A stretch of 64,000 nucleotides of DNA from Apostichopus japonicus. Taxonomy: Eukaryota > Echinodermata > Holothuroidea > Aspidochirotida > Stichopodidae. Where the stretch lies: contig NC_092569.1 in assembly GCF_037975245.1 (NCBI RefSeq), forward strand, positions 283,001 to 347,000, read 5' to 3'. Numbering within the stretch: the stretch's first letter is position 1; every line of letters begins with the position of its first letter. Shown one piece after another: positions 59,160 through 64,000 of the stretch. The notes beneath the pieces are model-generated. The model worked only from the letters and a program-made list of their open reading frames with translations. It had not been told where the DNA came from and made no database searches. The translations under genes were made by a program, and so were the position numbers.

Positions 59160-60785
59160 GTAGTGAAGTTTTATAGAACAAGGGTTAGCTATACTCTGTT
59201 AAATTCAAGACAAGAGTTAGCTGTACTCTGTTAAATTCAAGACAAGAGTTAGCTGTACTCTGTTAAATTCAAGACAAGAGTTAGCTGTACTCTGTTAAAT
59301 TCAAGACAAGAGTTAGCTGTACTCTGTTAAATTCAAGACAAGAGTTAGCAGTACTCAGTTAAATTCAAGACAAGAGTTAGCTGTACTCTGTTAAATTCAA
59401 GAACAGAGTTAGCAGTACTCTGTTAACTTCAAGACAAGAGTTAGCTGTACTCTGTTAACTTCAAGACAAGAGTAAGCTGTACTCTGTTAAATTCAAGACA
59501 AGAGTTAGCTGTACTCTGTTAACTTCAAGACAAGAGTTAGCTATGCTCTGTTAAATTCAAGACAAGAGTTAGCTGTACTCTGTTAAATTCAAGACAAGAG
59601 TTAGCAGTACTCAGTTAAATTAAAGACAAGAGTTAGCTGTACTCTGTTAAATTCAAGAACAGAGTTAGCAGTACTCTGTTAACTTCAAGACAAGAGTTAG
59701 CTGTACTCTGTTAACTTCAAGACAAGAGTAAGCTGTACTCTGTTAAATTCAAGACAAGAGTTAGCTGTACTCTGTTAACTTCAAGACAAGAGTTAGCTAT
59801 GCTCTGTTAAATTCAAGACAAGAGTTAGCAGTACTCTGTTAAATTCAAGACAAGAGTTAACTGTACTCTGTTAACTTCAAGACAAGAGTTAGCTGTACTC
59901 TGTTAAATTCAAGACAAGAGTTAGCTGTACTCTGTTAAATTCAAGACAAGAGTTAGCAGTACTCAGTTAAATTCAAGACAAGAGTTAGCTGTACTCTGTT
60001 AAATTCAAGAACAGAGTTAGCAGTACTCTGTTAACTTCAAGACAAGAGTTAGCTGTACTCTGTTAACTTCAAGACAAGAGTAAGCTGTACTCTGTTAAAT
60101 TCAAGACAAGAGTTAGCTGTACTCTGTTAACTTCAAGACAAGAGTTAGCTATGCTCTGTTAAATTCAAGACAAGAGTTAGCAGTACTCTGTTAAATTCAA
60201 GACAAGAGTTAGCAGTACTCAGTTAAATTCAAGACAAGAGTTAGCTGTACTCTGTTAAATTCAAGAACAGAGTTAGCAGTACTCTGTTAACTTCAAGACA
60301 AGAGTTAGCTGTACTCTGTTAACTTCAAGACAAGAGTAAGCTGTACTCTGTTAAATTCAAGACAAGAGTTAGCTGTACTCTGTTAACTTCAAGACAAGAG
60401 TTAGCTATGCTCTGTTAAATTCAAGACAAGAGTTAGCAGTACTCTGTTAAATTCAAGACAAGAGTTAACTGTACTCTGTTAACTTCAAGACAAGAGTTAG
60501 CTGTACTCTGTTAAATTCAAGACAAGAGTTAGCTGTACTCTGTTAAATTCAAGACAAGAGTTAGCAGTACTCTGTTAAATTCAAGACAAGAGTTAGCTGT
60601 ACTCTGTTAAATTCAAGACAAGAGTTACAGTAACTGTACTCTGTTAAATTCAAGACAAGAGTTAGCTGTACTCTGTTAAATTCAAGACAAGAGTTAGCAG
60701 TACTCTGTTAACTTCAAGACAAGAGTTAGCTGTACTCTGTTAAATTCAAGACAAGTGTTAGCAGTACTCTGTTAAATTCTAGACA
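59160..60785. repeat. 32-bp minisatellite, about 50 copies, with higher-order structure
   Basis: The unit is GACAAGAGTTAGCTGTACTC followed by TGTTAAATTCAA. Marked variants recur in blocks: the GAACAGAG version appears near 59400, 59657, 60007 and 60263, and the CAGTACTCAG version near 59348, 59604, 59955 and 60210. Spacings of about 256 and 351 bases equal 8 and 11 units. The array has stops in every frame, so no long repetitive reading frames arise. Confidence 0.95.
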
Positions 60786-63590
60786 AGAGTTCTGAGGAAA
60801 TGAAGTTAAGGCAAAAGGAATGTTGACAGCAAAATTCATCAGAAAACCTCTTTTTATTTGAAACCAATGACTTGATGAATTCTCCTCCCTCAAAGTGGGA
60901 AGGGGGGGAGTAGGACATGTAGTGAGGATAGGCATGTGCCCCTTGTGACTGCCCATACTGCTTATACAGATGTAGAAATTTACATAATCCCTCTGAGTTG
61001 TACTTTGAGAACACTGGCAAAAACATCTCTCCTTGATGGTCAAGTAGACACTTTGACAAAACTTTAGGATTTGCAGGATATTTTTGTAGCTCTAAAGTTT
61101 ACACCATATAAGGCTTATATCTCACTTGGCTTCTCAGAGGGTAGTTGCTGTTATAACAAACAAATGTTTTTATATGATAACATAGAAAACTCAATTTGGG
61201 TTAGCTGATAGTTGTCACCAAAGTTTTTGTTTTTGAAGGGAAAATGATTTGACTGCAGTCCTGGGCGGCTCATTTCACAACATGTAGACACCGACACTCA
61301 TTGCCTATTGTTAAAAGTGTGGACGGGGGTGTATTATTCTTGTGCTGTTTTCCTATTGTGTATATACATTGCAAGCCCACACAAGTGACTCACTATTATT
61401 GAAGGGGTTGATTGGAATGTCAAAACAATTGAAAAGAATGAAGTAAATTTGTAAGTTTTGGGTTGATCTATTCAACGGAAGAATTCCAAACAGGCTACAG
61501 CTAATTGAGCTTGATGAACAGGGTGGTTAATAGATTCAATAATATGTCAAATTAATAGTTATACTGTTGGTTTGTCCATGGATAAGTATGGCTGCCAGAT
61601 GTATACAGATGTAACCTCTCAAATGATATAAAATTTAAAATCGGCGTTCTTGATAAAATATTATCAGCCACCCTGTTTTGAGTTAATGTTTGTAAATTGT
61701 CAATTCAAGTACTGTTTGACATGGTTATTCAGCTGTTTTATCAATAATTGGAATCTCATATCAAGTAATTATATCTTTACATTTGAGTAAATTGCGACAC
61801 TTGATGACCAAACACACCAAGCTGTATGTTCTTCAGGCTTTAACCTCTCCATATTGCTGATAGTACTCTGCAATTTAGTACCAATAGGATGATGGAGATG
61901 TTAAATCTATTAGGATGTTTCCGTTTTAGCCCCAATCCACACCAGGAAGACTACATAGTTGAAATATCAACCTGCTGGTATTGTACATCAATAGTTGATT
62001 GTGAACAATAACTAACAACTTACCATGATAGTGCTGTCATGTATGCACTGACAGCTTACCAAAACTGCAACAGCCAATCATGTAGCAGAGTTTAATCTTG
62101 GAAATATTGTTTCCATGGTTAAATCATAGGATCTAATACTGCGGTGTTATATGTCACACAAGCAGAGAGAAACACTGAATGTGAGATCCATGGCCATGGG
62201 GATCATCAGTTAATGGCCCACAAAAGTGATTCATTTGTCATATGGTCAAAGGTCATCTCAGGTCATCTGAGTGATATCAGATACTGGCCCAGAAACATTT
62301 ACAAAGATGTGGTCAATGTGTGTTTTGGAGCATCACCAGCTGGGTTTCTTAACTAGGCTTCCTTCTCAACTGGGCCCAACTAGGTTCTCAACTGAGACTC
62401 CTCAACTAGGTCCTACGGGATCCTTGTCATTGTAACTGAACTGAGCTTTTCAACTAGGATTTCTGTCAACACAATGCCTGAGCTAAATCTGGATGTTACC
62501 GTAAAGCAGGCTTGACTCCGCCTCAACAACATGATGTTCAGTTACTAAATCTAACAGTAGTTAGCCATCATGAGATGATAGTTTTACAAGCCAGCCTGTC
62601 ACCTACTTACACTCACAATATACATGTATACATACCAGCTTCACTACATGATAAACCAGTAAAACACAAACAGTACTCTTGCAATACAACAGTATTTGTT
62701 AATTCTTTGAGTACAACTAACCATACCATACTTTTGTTCAATGTTTCGTTGACATCAGGTAGTTACAGTTGAGGTACTGCGTCATTCCGGCGCTCTAGTT
62801 GATTTTAGTTTTGTTTGAATATTTGGGCAGTTCCTAGTTTAGAAAACACACAGTAAACAATATATTATTATGTTTATTTTTAGCTTGTAATTTGACTTCC
62901 TTATTTAAGCCTTTTATCATAGCATTGTTTGGTGGTGTGTTATAGGTGCATGGTTTGTGTGAAGCTTCTAGCTGCCACTTTTGAGTATATTGTATTGGCT
63001 TCTTTCGTCATAACATACTCATATCATATATTCACTCCTGATGGCAGATTAAACCATCAGGTTGAATCTTGTTGTTACAGACTTAATCTGTTTCTCTGAT
63101 GTTTGTCAGATTGTAGAAGAATGTCCAGAGATGTTGTTATGTATATCCCAGTGCTGCTCTAATCCTCTTTGGATCTATTCTTATGGTGTTATTTGGAAAC
63201 TCCACAAGGAATGTTAACTGGTTGGTTTTATTGTGAGCTGTGGATTAGGTCACTTAGGATGAACATTACATCATGAGGAAGGAGTGCAGGCTAACAAATA
63301 AGAGCTATGCTTTGTGAAGAAATTTAGTCTACAAGCAAAGAAAGTAGAACAGGCATTATAGGAATGATAAGTAGGAAGAATTAGGAAGAAACAAAAACAA
63401 TGGGAATGAGCTGTAATGGTTTACATATATAAGAGATGTAGAAACTTAGACTAAGCAGAGAAAGTTATAGCAATTTCAGTTATTTCGTTACCATCCTTTC
63501 AGAGCCTAATATTAAAGTAGTCCAAAATTATGCGAAAAAATTGCGATAATAAGTTTTTATTTTCTTTAACCTTTTTCACATGGAACTGGA
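60786..63590. other. Intron sequence, no exon recognised
   Basis: No CH2 or linker exon is identified. A loose cluster of CAACTAGG words lies at about 62348-62460. The rest is AT-rich without structure that I can name. Confidence 0.4.
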
Positions 63591-63591
63591 T

Positions 63592-63880
63592 TTGTGATCC
63601 TTGACAGATCTTGTGATCCTTGACAGATCTTGTGATCCTTCACAGATTTTGTGATCCTTGACAGATTTTGTGATCCTTGACACATCTTGTGATCCTTTAC
63701 AGATCTTGTGATCCTTGACAGATTTTGTGATCCTTGACAGATTTTGTGATCCTTGACAGATTTTGTGATCCTTCACAGATCTTGTGATCCTTCACAGATT
63801 TTGTGATCCTTCACAGATTTTGTGATCCTTCACAGATCTTACAAGTGATCCTTCACAGATCTTGTGATCCTTCACAGATT
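63592..63880. repeat. 19-bp minisatellite, about 15 copies
   Basis: The unit is TTGTGATCCTTGACAGATC, with variants TTCACAG and GATTT. A five-base insertion (ACAAG) interrupts it near 63841. The minus-strand frame of KDHKICQGSQ-type repeats is a by-product. Confidence 0.95.
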
Positions 63881-64000
63881 GTTTGTGTTTATGTTTAAAT
63901 CTACCAGGAATACATTATTGGAAATTTCAGTTAAATAGTTTGAGCATTTTATTCTTTGCTCTTTACTTACTAGCTGCATCCAAATTTGAAAAACCTCTTT

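Noticed and set aside
59160-63880. CRISPR-like array (regular repeats at 59160-60785 and 63592-63880)
   Set aside because: Units are contiguous with no unique spacers, and the genome is eukaryotic.

Overview
The window looks like nuclear DNA of a marine invertebrate, most likely a deuterostome such as an echinoderm. Genes are split into short exons with GT-AG junctions by long AT-rich introns. There are many minisatellites, and many small hAT-like DNA transposons that often sit inside one another. There are no operons and no prokaryotic features. The species cannot be named from the sequence alone.

Layout. Positions 1 to about 700 hold the 3' end of a Ty3/gypsy-type retrotransposon: the end of the pol reading frame and the start of a probable LTR. 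Positions 790 to 12300 hold POP1, the large protein subunit of RNase P and RNase MRP, on the + strand. Seven exons are visible and their splice phases all agree. Its introns and 3' UTR carry a 1.66-kb hAT-like element with an exact 8-bp target duplication, a 30-bp minisatellite of about 1 kb, and a 20-bp tandem repeat. Positions 12300 to 19100 are intergenic with no gene seen.

From 19105 to the right edge, also on the + strand, is the 5' part of a spectraplakin gene (the family of Drosophila shot and vertebrate MACF1, dystonin and plectin). Two alternative first exons (19105 and 24761) both end in phase 1. Both can splice to a shared exon at 36662 that opens the first calponin-homology (CH1) domain. 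That domain continues in exons at 50477, 51272 and 53713. A third candidate start exon at 58026 ends in phase 0 and could give an isoform without CH1. CH2 and the rest of the gene lie beyond the window.

The long spectraplakin introns are where most mobile DNA sits. The best example is 30589-32934, where an hAT-like element contains a second hAT-like element, which contains a copy of another repeat, which is itself split by a third hAT-like element. Three of those four insertions are documented by 8-bp target duplications. A second nest lies at 37597-38467, and further elements lie at 21152-23567, 48921-49520 and 50755-51081. Higher-order minisatellites occur at 52476-53460 and 59160-60785.

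The two genes have unrelated jobs: tRNA and rRNA processing in the nucleus, and actin-microtubule cross-linking in the cytoskeleton. They are simply neighbours in the same orientation. I found no bacterial-type defence system, CRISPR array or intact tRNA or rRNA gene. The most novel material is the transposon nest, a transposon-borne reading frame whose two copies differ almost only at third codon positions, and the multi-promoter layout of the spectraplakin gene.
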